A DNA stretch of 64,000 nt. Origin: JALHFZ01 sp964483085 (GTDB taxonomy: Bacteria > Synergistota > Synergistia > Synergistales > Aminobacteriaceae). Position 1 is the first letter of the stretch, and the number at the start of each line of letters is the position of its first letter. The notes under the pieces were generated by a model that searched no databases, was not told where the DNA came from, and worked only from the letters and a program-made list of their open reading frames with translations. Shown one piece after another: positions 1-7,686 of this stretch. Both the position numbers and the translations under genes were made by a program. The stretch is taken from contig CAYZZX010000003.1 in NCBI GenBank assembly GCA_964483085.1, positions 1 through 64,000 on the forward strand, written 5' to 3'.

Positions 1-568
1 CTACCTCCTTGGAAGGAATATCGAGAAGCATTCCGGCTTCTCCCTCGTGAGGGGTAAGGAGCACTCTCTCCCTCCGGGAAATAGCTCCGCTCAATTCCTT
101 TAGCCAGTAGAGGCCGTCTCCATCTACGATAAGGTCTTTTTTCCAGAGGTTCCAGAGAAGCGCAAAGACCTCCCCCGCCCTTTCTGATCGTCCCATACCC
201 GGACCGACGATCAGACAGTCTGCTCTTGGCTCCCATTCGGAGATCTGACTTTCAATGGTGCTGTCAGTGGCATGGAGCAGACCGGAAAGGAAAATCGCCT
301 CGGGAATAAAGGATGCGGCAGCTGCACAGATCTCTTCATCGGCCAGAAGAACGGCGATACCTCCGCCTGCCCGTAAAAACCCCAGCAGAGAAAGGAGGGG
401 TGCCCCCCGGTAGTGATTACATCCTCCTGCTACCAGACATCCCCCCCTGTCCCCCTTGTGAATATCCCGGGGCAGTGGAGGAAGAAGGGATGAACAAAAA
501 TTTCGGGTAATTTCGATCACAGGAGCATAAGAAAGGGTTGAATCTGCTCCCGAGCAGCCCTGCTTCAT
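1..568 (-). CDS. nnrD: ADP-dependent NAD(P)H-hydrate dehydratase, standalone kinase-fold domain, 3' end outside window
   Basis: Repairs hydrated NAD(P)H by ADP-dependent dehydration in the cytoplasm. Reading leftward from ATG 568, the frame stays open to the left edge. It carries the family signatures of the C-terminal YjeF domain: DIHKGDRGGCLVAGG with NHYRGAPLLSLL near residues 28-55, then DCLIVGPGMGRSE, VDGDGLYWL and LLTPHEGEAG. The start overlaps the acpS stop as ATGA. With that start the protein has only about 25 residues before the kinase-fold domain, so the NnrE epimerase half that many bacteria fuse in front is missing here. The gene is third in a minus-strand run behind a hypothetical gene and acpS. 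The family call is firm; the C-terminus is not visible. Confidence 0.85.
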   Translation of the reverse strand, partial: MKQGCSGADSTLSYAPVIEITRNFCSSLLPPLPRDIHKGDRGGCLVAGGCNHYRGAPLLSLLGFLRAGGGIAVLLADEEICAAAASFIPEAIFLSGLLHATDSTIESQISEWEPRADCLIVGPGMGRSERAGEVFALLWNLWKKDLIVDGDGLYWLKELSGAISRRERVLLTPHEGEAGMLLDIPSKEV

Positions 569-933
569 GGAAGAACCTCAAGAACGACCATGGCGACAGA
601 AAAGTCGCCATCATGGGATAAGGAGAGATGAACTTTCCACTCTCCCGGCGGGAGCAGAGGGCGAAGAGCTTCGTTTATCAGGAGAATCGGCCCTGCCTCC
701 GTCCGTTCTATCCAGGCGCCCTGAAACGCAAGGGAATACATTGAAATGCCGGAGGCCTTCGAAAAGGCCTCTCTGGCCGCAAAGCTGGAGGCAAAATGCC
801 GGGCTGGCCCGGCTTTTGAAAAAGCGTACTCCCTTTCGCAGGGGTGGAAGACCCTCCTCGTAAAATGTTCCGATTCTATCGCCCGCTTCATGCGGGAAAT
901 GCTGCAGATATCCACTCCAATTCCGGCAATCAC
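565..933 (-). CDS. acpS: holo-[acyl-carrier-protein] synthase
   Basis: Transfers 4'-phosphopantetheine from CoA to the serine of acyl carrier protein, activating it for fatty-acid synthesis. The 122-residue protein has the AcpS N-terminal signature GIGVDI with a following Arg, the central F..REAFSKA region that places the catalytic Glu and Lys, and a C-terminal LSLSHDGDFSVAMVV strand, at the normal family length. The start is GTG at 933, with GGAGG seven bases upstream. The stop overlaps the ATG of nnrD. acpS beside an NAD(P)H-hydrate repair gene is a common bacterial pairing. Its substrate, AcpP, is encoded at 53354-53605. Confidence 0.93.
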   Translation of the reverse strand: MIAGIGVDICSISRMKRAIESEHFTRRVFHPCEREYAFSKAGPARHFASSFAAREAFSKASGISMYSLAFQGAWIERTEAGPILLINEALRPLLPPGEWKVHLSLSHDGDFSVAMVVLEVLP

Positions 934-1017
934 GCAGATCCCTCCCGCTCAAATTTCCCCAAGACTCTTTCAGCAATATACCACGAAAAATATCCCCACA
1001 GGGTGAGAAGAAAGAAG

Positions 1018-1506
1018 TCACCAGGTGGGCTCGAAAATACTTTTCTCCCACTCCTTCACTTTCTTCCGTATATCTTTCAAAGATTTTCGGATCCCCTCAC
1101 GCCTGGCTTTTTCTGCTTCATCCAGATATTCGTTCATATCACCAGGGGGCCTGTTGATGGGCCGAATATCTTTTTTTATCTGTTGAAAATCAACCGGATC
1201 ATCCTGTTTTGAAGGATTTTTCCCGGAGGAAGCACCGCGCGCTGGTCGGGGGGTAGCTCTTACTCTCGCTCCTCTCTCATCGAAAGAAGCCCCGAGATCA
1301 GTCAGAAGAAGTTCAGCTTCGGCGGGAGGGTGTTGATCTTTGGAGGTACGGGAGATTTCAGTTAAGCTGATGGTTCTCTCCGACGATACTTCACTGGAAA
1401 GAGGAGCCTCATAATGAGAAGCACGGACTAATGCCCCCGCCCAGAGAGCAGCCACGATAATTCCAATGCTGAGAAAACGTTTCCTCTTCCACAAAGTCTT
1501 TTCCAT
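1018..1506 (-). CDS. membrane-anchored hypothetical protein
   Basis: I do not recognise this family. From the ATG at 1506 the protein is 162 residues. It has a basic N-terminus (KTLWKRKRF), one hydrophobic segment at about residues 11-27, then a polar Pro/Arg-rich stretch, and ends in a Lys/Glu-rich amphipathic region likely to be helical or coiled coil (DEAEKARREGIRKSLKDIRK). This suggests a single-pass anchored or exported protein. A TTG-initiated extension to 1566 is open but would bury the hydrophobic segment. No good ribosome-binding site precedes ATG 1506; instead a perfect TATAAT lies there, so the message may be leaderless. It is followed by acpS and nnrD on the same strand. Confidence 0.55.
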   Translation of the reverse strand: MEKTLWKRKRFLSIGIIVAALWAGALVRASHYEAPLSSEVSSERTISLTEISRTSKDQHPPAEAELLLTDLGASFDERGARVRATPRPARGASSGKNPSKQDDPVDFQQIKKDIRPINRPPGDMNEYLDEAEKARREGIRKSLKDIRKKVKEWEKSIFEPTW

Positions 1507-1513
1507 AGCCAGT

Positions 1514-1519
1514 ATTATA
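1514..1519 (-). promoter_or_regulatory. perfect -10 box immediately upstream of an ATG
   Basis: On the minus strand TATAAT is followed by seven bases and then the ATG at 1506, so transcription would begin at or next to the A of the start codon. The -35 region 16-18 bases further upstream is poor (AGGCAT or similar). This would be the promoter for the 1506-1 gene run if it is used. Confidence 0.4.
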
Positions 1520-1715
1520 GGGCAAAGCCTTATAATATGCCTTGAGTGCAGGCATGGAGGAATCAAGAGTACGCTTTTTGAAGTTCAATATTAATTTCAC
1601 TGATTGAGTAAACAGAAATGAGTCCTGGACAGCTTTCTACGCTTTCCGGTGCAAAAAGGGCGGGAAAGGAGCTTTTGTCAGACGAGATATTGAAGAGATC
1701 ACAATATACAATTTA

Positions 1716-1758
1716 CAAAAAAAGACCTCTTTCCGCCAGAAAAGCAGAAAAAAGGTCT
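1716..1758 (-). terminator. terminator after tRNA-Val
   Basis: Minus-strand hairpin with AGACCT (1758-1753) pairing to AGGTCT (1728-1723), extended inward by A/T-rich pairs, followed by a run of T. It lies about 14 bases past the CCA end of the tRNA. A-rich flanks on both sides could let it work in both directions. Confidence 0.7.
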
Positions 1759-1771
1759 ATTTTTAACAAAA

Positions 1772-1846
1772 TGGTGGGTGGTACAGGGTTCGAACCTGTG
1801 ACCTCTTCCGCGTCAGGGAAGCGTTCTTCCACTGAACTAACCACCC
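1772..1846 (-). tRNA. tRNA-Val(GAC)
   Basis: A full cloverleaf with an encoded CCA end. The acceptor stem pairs GGGTGGT with ACCACCC, followed by discriminator A and CCA. The anticodon stem CTTCC/GGAAG holds the loop CTGACGC, giving anticodon GAC, and the T arm is ACAGG-TTCGAAC-CCTGT. It has its own promoter upstream (TTGACA-17-TACAAT) and a terminator downstream, so it is a single-gene unit. Confidence 0.96.
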
Positions 1847-1857
1847 AACGATAAAGA

Positions 1858-1886
1858 ATTGTACAGACCTCAGCCACTTTTGTCAA
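1858..1886 (-). promoter_or_regulatory. promoter of tRNA-Val
   Basis: Minus strand TTGACA (1886-1881), a 17-base spacer and TACAAT (1863-1858). The predicted start point is about five bases before the 5' end of the mature tRNA. It overlaps the last codons of the small membrane protein gene at 1870-2112. Confidence 0.85.
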
Positions 1887-2112
1887 CAAGAGAAACAGAT
1901 TTTCCTTCTACTTCGTCGCAGCAGGAGGCCTTTTCTTTCCATGGAAGGCGGAGTTTTTCCATCCATGGAGGCGATTTCCATTGTTTCCGCACAGAGGTTC
2001 TCCCCATGGCTCCGGTGAAAAGGGCTCCCCAGTAGGCATAGGGGGATTTCGTCACGAGCCCCGCTACGAAGCACAAAAGACAGAGGAGGCCGAAAAAATT
2101 ACGATAGCTCAC
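1870..2112 (-). CDS. small membrane protein downstream of TRAP permease
   Basis: Unrecognised 80-residue ORF that starts with GTG 22 bases after the dctM stop. AAGGGGGA lies at good distance upstream, which supports translation. Residues 4-35 are hydrophobic and could form one or two membrane segments; the C-terminal half is polar and basic, with a CC pair. Its position suggests a product co-expressed with the TRAP transporter, but no function can be assigned. The last 17 bases carry the -10 and part of the spacer of the tRNA-Val promoter. Confidence 0.5.
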   Translation of the reverse strand: MSYRNFFGLLCLLCFVAGLVTKSPYAYWGALFTGAMGRTSVRKQWKSPPWMEKLRLPWKEKASCCDEVEGKSVSLVDKSG

Positions 2113-2133
2113 GGGCTTCCCCCTTTCATTTCG

Positions 2134-3450
2134 TCACCACGGCACTCCCAGAAGGTAATGGGGCAGAAAGAGCGAGAGTTTCGGGAAGTAGGTGGTGATC
2201 AAAAGCGTTGGAGTCCATGCCAGGGCGATGATCCAGAGAGTGGGACCCATCATCTCGTTGATGGGGGCGTTCCCCAGCCGTCCTCCGAGATAGAGCACCG
2301 GGGCAGCCGGCGGAGTGATACAGCCAAGCCCCGTATTCACGCCCACAATGGCCGCGTAGTGAATCGGGTTGAACCCGAGCTGAATGATGATGGGCATGAG
2401 TATGGGAGTTCCCAAAGTGACGGAGCTGATGTCATCCATGAGCATCCCCATGACCACCAGGAAGATGTTGATCATGAAGAGGATGACCCAGCGGTTCTCC
2501 GAGACGCTCTGAAAGAGACCCAACATCTTTCCGGGAAGGTCTTCCATGATATAGAGGCGGCTCAGCATCATGACGGAATAGAGCATGACCATGACCACAC
2601 CGGTCGTGACAGCCGATTCAACGAGGGATTCCCACAGTCCCCTCCAGGTGAGCCCCTTATAGATGTACATTCCGGTGGGGATAGCGTAGACCACCGCAAC
2701 CGCCGCAGCCTCGGTAGGCGTCATGATCCCGCCGTAGATACCTCCGAGGACGATTACGGGCAGCATGAGAGCCGGCAGGGCGAGAATGCCCCGTTTTTTA
2801 ATGAGCTTAATTTTTTCTTTGCCGTAGACAGGCTCCGTAACCTTTACGTCAGGATTATGCCTCACGAGCCAGATATTCACGAGACAGATGAGGGTGGTCA
2901 TGATGATCCCAGGTATGACTGTCGAGAGAAAACAGGCGAGGATCGACTGGCCGCTGATCCAGGCGAAGATGATCAGGGTGGAGTTGGGAGGAATGAGCAT
3001 CCCCAGCAGTGAAGCGTTGGACATGACGGCAGCGGCAACCCCCCGCGGGTACCCAGCAGCCTTGAGTCTTGGGAACATGATTGAGCCGATGCAGGAGAGA
3101 GTGGCGCAGGCGGAGCCGGTGATGGATCCGAAGACGGCGCAGGAGATTGTTCCAACGACGCCGAGACCTCCCTTGACCCTGCCGACAAAGAGGTCGACGA
3201 GGTCGATAAGCTTTTCGCCTATTTTCCCCCGCTCCATGATCCCACCAGCCATGATGAAGAGGGCGATGGAGATCAGAGCGATGTTGTTCATGGAGCTGAA
3301 GCCGTACGGAAGGACCATGCTGCTCTGGTAGCCTGCCCCGGCTGGTCCGCCGAAGAAAAGTAGCCACGCGATGGATGCCATGAAGCTCATGGGAACGGGC
3401 ACCCCGAGCACCAGGCAGAAAAGAAGGATCAATACTGCGACGTAGACCAT
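2134..3450 (-). CDS. dctM: TRAP transporter large permease subunit (DctM family)
   Basis: Large membrane subunit of a tripartite ATP-independent periplasmic transporter, driving substrate uptake with a cation gradient. The 438-residue protein is hydrophobic throughout, with about 12 predicted membrane segments and DctM-type loops (GSITGSACATLSCIGSIMFPRL, LIPPNSTLIIFAW, TPTEAAAVAVVYA). I placed the start at ATG 3450, preceded by GAGGAGGG six bases away; the longer open frame to 3570 only adds a non-hydrophobic stretch out of the dctQ coding region. It overlaps the dctQ end by 22 bases. The substrate is unknown from sequence; the adjacent catabolic operon points to hydroxyproline, proline or a related amino acid. 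Confidence 0.92.
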   Translation of the reverse strand: MVYVAVLILLFCLVLGVPVPMSFMASIAWLLFFGGPAGAGYQSSMVLPYGFSSMNNIALISIALFIMAGGIMERGKIGEKLIDLVDLFVGRVKGGLGVVGTISCAVFGSITGSACATLSCIGSIMFPRLKAAGYPRGVAAAVMSNASLLGMLIPPNSTLIIFAWISGQSILACFLSTVIPGIIMTTLICLVNIWLVRHNPDVKVTEPVYGKEKIKLIKKRGILALPALMLPVIVLGGIYGGIMTPTEAAAVAVVYAIPTGMYIYKGLTWRGLWESLVESAVTTGVVMVMLYSVMMLSRLYIMEDLPGKMLGLFQSVSENRWVILFMINIFLVVMGMLMDDISSVTLGTPILMPIIIQLGFNPIHYAAIVGVNTGLGCITPPAAPVLYLGGRLGNAPINEMMGPTLWIIALAWTPTLLITTYFPKLSLFLPHYLLGVPW

Positions 3451-4010
3451 GAATTCCCTCCTCGGATGAGTGCCATGAGGCTTTTCAGCATTCTTCGGGT
3501 AAAGTAATATGTCATGAAGATCATTCCCAGAAAGACCGCGAGGTAGGACGTCCAGAGGGGAATCTGCCATATGGTCGTCATCGGAAGGGCGATCCGCGTT
3601 CCGAGAGGACCCATGAAGCCGAACATGAAGAATTCATACCCGTACCAGGTGAAAAGCATGCTGATGCCGGAAGTGATTAAGTTTCTAAGAAAGACAACAG
3701 ATCTCTTGAAAGTCCCCTCTTTCATGTACGCGTCAATCACGTCGGCGGAAACATGGGTATCATTGTAGGCCCCGTAAGCACCCCCCATGAAGTAGAGCCA
3801 GAAGGCAAAGAGCTTCACCCACTCCTCGAAGCCGTAGAGGTCACCGTGAATAACGTATCGGGTAAAGGCAGCCGCGGCAATTACAATGGCCAGCAGAATC
3901 GAACTGAATACGGTGATGATAGAAAAGAAAGTCAGCAGTACCTTGTCGAAACGGCTTACCTGCTTGGGCCTGTTATCGGGGAAACACCCCATAGTCTCTT
4001 GTTCAGACAT
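3429..4010 (-). CDS. dctQ: TRAP transporter small permease subunit (DctQ family)
   Basis: Small membrane subunit of the same TRAP transporter, 193 residues with four hydrophobic segments (about 25-50, 63-82, 106-125, 145-168). The conserved GFEEWVKLFAFWLYFMGGAYGAY block is typical of DctQ. GGAGG lies five bases before ATG 4010. It sits between dctP and dctM as in most P-Q-M operons. A long hairpin separates it from dctP and may lower its expression relative to the binding protein. Confidence 0.92.
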   Translation of the reverse strand: MSEQETMGCFPDNRPKQVSRFDKVLLTFFSIITVFSSILLAIVIAAAAFTRYVIHGDLYGFEEWVKLFAFWLYFMGGAYGAYNDTHVSADVIDAYMKEGTFKRSVVFLRNLITSGISMLFTWYGYEFFMFGFMGPLGTRIALPMTTIWQIPLWTSYLAVFLGMIFMTYYFTRRMLKSLMALIRGGNSWSTSQY

Positions 4011-4035
4011 GCATGCCTCCTATCCGCCGATTCAA

Positions 4036-4070
4036 CGGGAACACGGAGAAGTAGTATCTCCGTGTTCCCG
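4036..4070 (-). promoter_or_regulatory. perfect intergenic hairpin between dctP and dctQ
   Basis: CGGGAACACGGAGA (4036-4049) and TCTCCGTGTTCCCG (4057-4070) form a perfect 14-bp stem with a 7-base loop. No T-run follows on the minus strand, so it is unlikely to be a full terminator. Hairpins at this position in transport operons commonly protect the upstream binding-protein message from 3' decay, giving more DctP than permease; that role here is inferred. Confidence 0.75.
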
Positions 4071-4085
4071 GGGCTGATTGATTTC

Positions 4086-5102
4086 TTATTTCGTACCGTA
4101 TTCAGCTTTTACTTCGTCGATAAGCTCCTTCGTGAATTTGTCCGCGAGCATATCCCACGTGCCGGTCACAGCAACGAAAATGGGTTTCAGCTCTTCCGGT
4201 GTATAGGTATGAACTTCGATACCCGCCTCTGCCATGAGTTTGAGGTACTTCTCCTGGTCTTTCCGGGCGAGCTCGATGCTCATCTCCGTCACCTTGCCGC
4301 ATGCGTCGGCAACGATCTTCTGATCGGCTGGAGTCATTTTATCCCATGATTTTTTGCTCATGAGGTAGTTGAAGTTTTCCACGGAGTAGTTGAGGTCGTA
4401 CCAGTATTTCAAAACGTCCTTGAGCATGGTGTAGGCTGCCGTTGGGGTCATGCCGTCCACGCCGCCGGCAACGCCGGTCTGAAGAGCCGTGTAGACCTCG
4501 GCCCAGGGAACGGTGACCGTGCGGTATCCCATGGCTTCGGCGCCGAGTTTGTAGACGTCCATGTTGGGGATACGAACGAGGATTCCCTTGTCGACATTCG
4601 GGTTGAGAGGTTCGATGACGGGCTTTGTGCTGCCGATGCCGATGAACCCCTCCACCTGGAAGCCGAGAAGCTTGACGCCGAGTCTGGAGGTCAGTTCGTC
4701 CATCTTCTTGAAGAGCCATCCGTCGGAGGCGAAGACCCTCTTCGCGTCGTCGAAGTTCTTGGCGATGCCGTTGATGTAGGTGGCCTCAAGACGGGGGTCG
4801 AACTGGCTGGGAACGGAGATGGCGGCCATGTCGATGGTGCCCCGGATGAGCTCTTCGAAGACGAGGGTATAGTCGCCAAGCTGGTTCGCCGGATAGACGG
4901 TGATCTCGATGCGGCCGTTCGTCTTCTCCTTCACTTCCTTGGCGATGTCGTTCATCAGCTTCGTTGCGGTATGTTCCACCGGAACCTGGCCGGCAAAACG
5001 AAGGGTCATTTCAGGAGCTGCGGAGGCGACTCCAGGAACAATAAGGCAGAGAACAAGGGCAGTAATGAGAGAAAATACGGCAAGCTTCGTATATTTACCC
5101 AT
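4086..5102 (-). CDS. dctP: TRAP transporter periplasmic substrate-binding protein (DctP family)
   Basis: Periplasmic receptor that captures the substrate for DctQM. It has a signal peptide at residues 1-29 (basic start, hydrophobic core, VASA cleavage). The mature part has DctP landmarks: MTLRFAGQVPVEHTATKLMNDIAKEV, then a NQLGDYTLVFEELIRGTIDMA block and the WAEVYTALQTGVAGGVDGM motif that forms the binding cleft. Total length of 338 is normal. ATG 5102 directly follows a TTG at 5105, and the AAGGGAG upstream serves either. First gene of the TRAP operon, about 170 bases downstream of the hypD terminator. The ligand cannot be read from sequence. Confidence 0.93.
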   Translation of the reverse strand: MGKYTKLAVFSLITALVLCLIVPGVASAAPEMTLRFAGQVPVEHTATKLMNDIAKEVKEKTNGRIEITVYPANQLGDYTLVFEELIRGTIDMAAISVPSQFDPRLEATYINGIAKNFDDAKRVFASDGWLFKKMDELTSRLGVKLLGFQVEGFIGIGSTKPVIEPLNPNVDKGILVRIPNMDVYKLGAEAMGYRTVTVPWAEVYTALQTGVAGGVDGMTPTAAYTMLKDVLKYWYDLNYSVENFNYLMSKKSWDKMTPADQKIVADACGKVTEMSIELARKDQEKYLKLMAEAGIEVHTYTPEELKPIFVAVTGTWDMLADKFTKELIDEVKAEYGTK

Positions 5103-5119
5103 CAATTCAACACTCCCTT

Positions 5120-5139
5120 CATATGAAAACCGTCATATG
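5120..5139. repeat. inverted repeat in the dctP leader
   Basis: CATATGA and TCATATG are separated by six bases, directly upstream of the dctP ribosome-binding site. It could be an operator half-site pair or a small leader hairpin. No regulator gene is adjacent. Confidence 0.35.
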
Positions 5140-5221
5140 GTGCTCCTCATGCGCACAGGGCTTTTCTGGAGTTCGGTAGTTGTCCTCCGCTGCACCTCCT
5201 TTCGATAGTGTAATTTTTCCC

Positions 5222-5230
5222 ATAATAGCA
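5222..5230 (-). promoter_or_regulatory. candidate extended -10 promoter of the TRAP operon
   Basis: Minus strand TGCTATTAT (an extended -10, TGn plus TATTAT) at 5230-5222. A recognisable -35 is lacking. The predicted start near 5215 leaves a leader of about 110 bases before dctP, containing the inverted repeat at 5120-5139. Confidence 0.4.
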
Positions 5231-5273
5231 TAAAACCTGAACCTGGAGAACCTTTTCTTCATTGGAAACAATG

Positions 5274-5306
5274 AAAAAAGGAGGAGAAAGTTTCTTCTCC
5301 TCCTTT
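5274..5306 (-). terminator. terminator of the hypD-AOR-dehydrogenase operon
   Basis: AAAGGAGGAGAA (5277-5288) pairs perfectly with TTCTCCTCCTTT (5295-5306) around a 6-base loop. On the minus strand it ends in six T. It starts 10 bases past the hypD stop. Confidence 0.92.
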
Positions 5307-5316
5307 CTCATGATTG

Positions 5317-7686
5317 TCAGAAACTTTCCTGGGCCGTCCTGGAGATGATCTCCTCCTGGTGGTGCTCGTCAAGATCCACGAAGTAATCGCTGTATCCCGC
5401 CACCCGAACGAGTAGCCCCCGGTAGTCGTCAGGATTTTTCTGAGCCTTTCTGAGGGTCTCTGTATCCACCACGTTGAACTGGATGTGGTGCCCGCCCAGA
5501 GTAAAATAGGTACGGATGAGCTGTGACATTTTTTCGAGGCCGCCATCCCCCGCGAGGACGGATGGAAGGAACCGCTGGTTCAGAAGGGTTCCTCCTGATT
5601 TCAGCTGGTCCATTTTGCTGAGAGATTTCACCACCGCCGTCGGGCCGTGGCGGTCCGCTCCGTGGGACGGAGATGTTCCGTCCGATTCAGGAGTGAAAGC
5701 GAATCTCCCGTTAGGGGTTGCACCCAGCTTTTTACCGAAATAGATGTGGCAGGTAGTGGAGAGCATATTCACGTGATAGGTTGGCCCCTTGGGAGAGTTT
5801 TTCCCGTCGATGGACTCGATAAGAGAAGCGTAAACCTTCTGCATGATTGCGTCAGCGTAGTCATCATCGTTACCGAAGAAGGGAGTCCTGTTCCAGAGAA
5901 ACTGCCGAAGTTCTTCCTGGTCCTCCCAGTTATCCTTCAAAGCAGCGCGGAGATCGGTCATGGAGACAGATCCCTCCTCGAAGACATGTTTTTTCAAAAC
6001 GGAGAGGCTGTCCGTAGTGGTGCCGATTCCGCAGCACTGGATATAGTCGGTGTTGTACCGGGGGCCGCCGTCATAATAATCCTTTCCGCTCTCTATGCAG
6101 CCGGCAATGTTCACCGAAAGATAGGGTGCAGGAGCATACCGGGCGAACATCCGCTGAATAAAATTATCCGTTTTAATTTTGGTGTCCACCACATAGGTGA
6201 GCTGTTCTTCGAAGGCGTTGTAGAGGTCGGAGAAGTTCTCGAAGGACTCAGGATCTCCAGTGGTTTTCCCTATTTTCTTTCCCGTCAGGGGATCGACACC
6301 GTTGTTGAGAGTGAGTTCAAGGATTTTCGGCACATTGAGATAGCCGTGAAGAATATAGGCTTCCTTTCCGAATGACCCGGTCTCTATGCATCCGCTGGTG
6401 CCTCCGGTTCTTGCGTCTTCGATTGTCTTCCCCATGCCGAGCTGCTGCATGATGACCGCTTCTGAGTTGAAGGCAGAGGGGTATCCGGAACCGCGGCGCA
6501 TGACTCTGCAGGCATGGCGGAGAAATCGATCAGGGGTTTTTGAGGAGATGTGGACGCTCACCTGGGGCTGAAGGAGCTGCAGTTCATCGAGAACGTCAAG
6601 GATGAGGTACGATACGTCACTGACCCCGTCGCTTCCGTCCACCTTCACTCCTCCGAGGTTGATCTGGGTAAAATCGTTGTAGGTGCCGCTTTCAGCGGCA
6701 GTCACGCCAACCTTTGGTGGTGCCGGTGTATTGTTGACCTTGATCCAGAAGCAGGAGAGAAGCTCCTTTGCCTTCTCCGGCGTCAGGGTGCCCTCTTCGA
6801 TGCCCTTTTCGTAGAAAGGGGTGAGATGAATGTCCAGATGCCCCGGGGACATGGCGTCCCAGCCGTTGAGCTCTGTAATCGTTCCCAGATGAGTAAACCA
6901 GTAGGTCTGGATGGCCTCGTGGAAATCCCGGGGCGCATAGGCGGGAACATGACGGCAGACATCGGCGATCTTAAGCAGTTCTCCCCGCCTGACCTCATCC
7001 TTTTCAGTCTCAGCCATCTCCTCGGCCAGATCGGCATGCCTCTTGGCGAAGAGGATGGATGCGTCGCAGGCAATGTCCATGGCCCTGAGCTCTTCCCGCT
7101 TCTCCGCGGCGAAGGGATCGTTCAGCCAGTCGAGATCTTCTATTGCTGCAGCGATGCGATTCTTTTTCTCGAAAAGCCCCTCCTTGTAAATGGCGTCATC
7201 GAGAGCTGTATGCCCCGGAGCCCGTTGTTCCATAAACTCTGTAAAACACCCGGCCTCATAGAGATCGGCCCATTCCTTAGAGAGATTTGAAAAAATCTTG
7301 TCCCGAACGGTGCGCCCTTTCCAGTAGGGAATGACCTTTTCGCTATAGAGCTCCCGATCCCCTTCCTTGACGCGGTAGTGCGTCATGGCCCGGGTATTCA
7401 GAATCTCGAAATCCTCTGCAGTGTGGCAGTTCAATTCCGGAAATGTGGAGACCGCCTTGGGAAACTCACCTCTTTCACCGACGATCAGCTCATCAGGACC
7501 GATATAAATGGCCTTTTTTTCGCAGAGGTTTTTGAAATTCATCGCCCTCATGACCGGGACGGAATATTTCCCTTCGTTTTCTTTATAAAACTCCGTGGTC
7601 AGCAGGGCCCGTTCAATGGATATGCTCGGTTCCGCTTCAAAACTTTCTTTCCTCAATCGCGCTGTTCTTTCGTTCAACTCTTTCAT
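5317..7686 (-). CDS. hypD: glycyl radical enzyme, probable trans-4-hydroxy-L-proline dehydratase
   Basis: Oxygen-sensitive radical enzyme predicted to dehydrate trans-4-hydroxy-L-proline to pyrroline-5-carboxylate. The 789-residue length equals my memory of Clostridioides difficile HypD. The thiyl-radical Cys433 and Glu435 lie in GGTSGCIETG, and the glycyl radical Gly764 lies in RVAGYSDYF near the C-terminus. Residues matching HypD His160, Asp278, Ser334, Phe340 and Tyr450 are present one position lower (His159, Asp277, Ser333, Phe339, Tyr449). One visible difference is His447, where I recall Thr448 in HypD. It overlaps its activase gene by four bases and is the last gene of the operon before a strong terminator. 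The family is certain; the exact substrate is likely but should be read as predicted. Confidence 0.85.
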   Translation of the reverse strand: MKELNERTARLRKESFEAEPSISIERALLTTEFYKENEGKYSVPVMRAMNFKNLCEKKAIYIGPDELIVGERGEFPKAVSTFPELNCHTAEDFEILNTRAMTHYRVKEGDRELYSEKVIPYWKGRTVRDKIFSNLSKEWADLYEAGCFTEFMEQRAPGHTALDDAIYKEGLFEKKNRIAAAIEDLDWLNDPFAAEKREELRAMDIACDASILFAKRHADLAEEMAETEKDEVRRGELLKIADVCRHVPAYAPRDFHEAIQTYWFTHLGTITELNGWDAMSPGHLDIHLTPFYEKGIEEGTLTPEKAKELLSCFWIKVNNTPAPPKVGVTAAESGTYNDFTQINLGGVKVDGSDGVSDVSYLILDVLDELQLLQPQVSVHISSKTPDRFLRHACRVMRRGSGYPSAFNSEAVIMQQLGMGKTIEDARTGGTSGCIETGSFGKEAYILHGYLNVPKILELTLNNGVDPLTGKKIGKTTGDPESFENFSDLYNAFEEQLTYVVDTKIKTDNFIQRMFARYAPAPYLSVNIAGCIESGKDYYDGGPRYNTDYIQCCGIGTTTDSLSVLKKHVFEEGSVSMTDLRAALKDNWEDQEELRQFLWNRTPFFGNDDDYADAIMQKVYASLIESIDGKNSPKGPTYHVNMLSTTCHIYFGKKLGATPNGRFAFTPESDGTSPSHGADRHGPTAVVKSLSKMDQLKSGGTLLNQRFLPSVLAGDGGLEKMSQLIRTYFTLGGHHIQFNVVDTETLRKAQKNPDDYRGLLVRVAGYSDYFVDLDEHHQEEIISRTAQESF

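Noticed and set aside
5130..5195. A 20-codon GTG-started leader ORF before dctP
   Set aside because: The GTG overlaps the only Shine-Dalgarno-like sequence, so initiation is unlikely.
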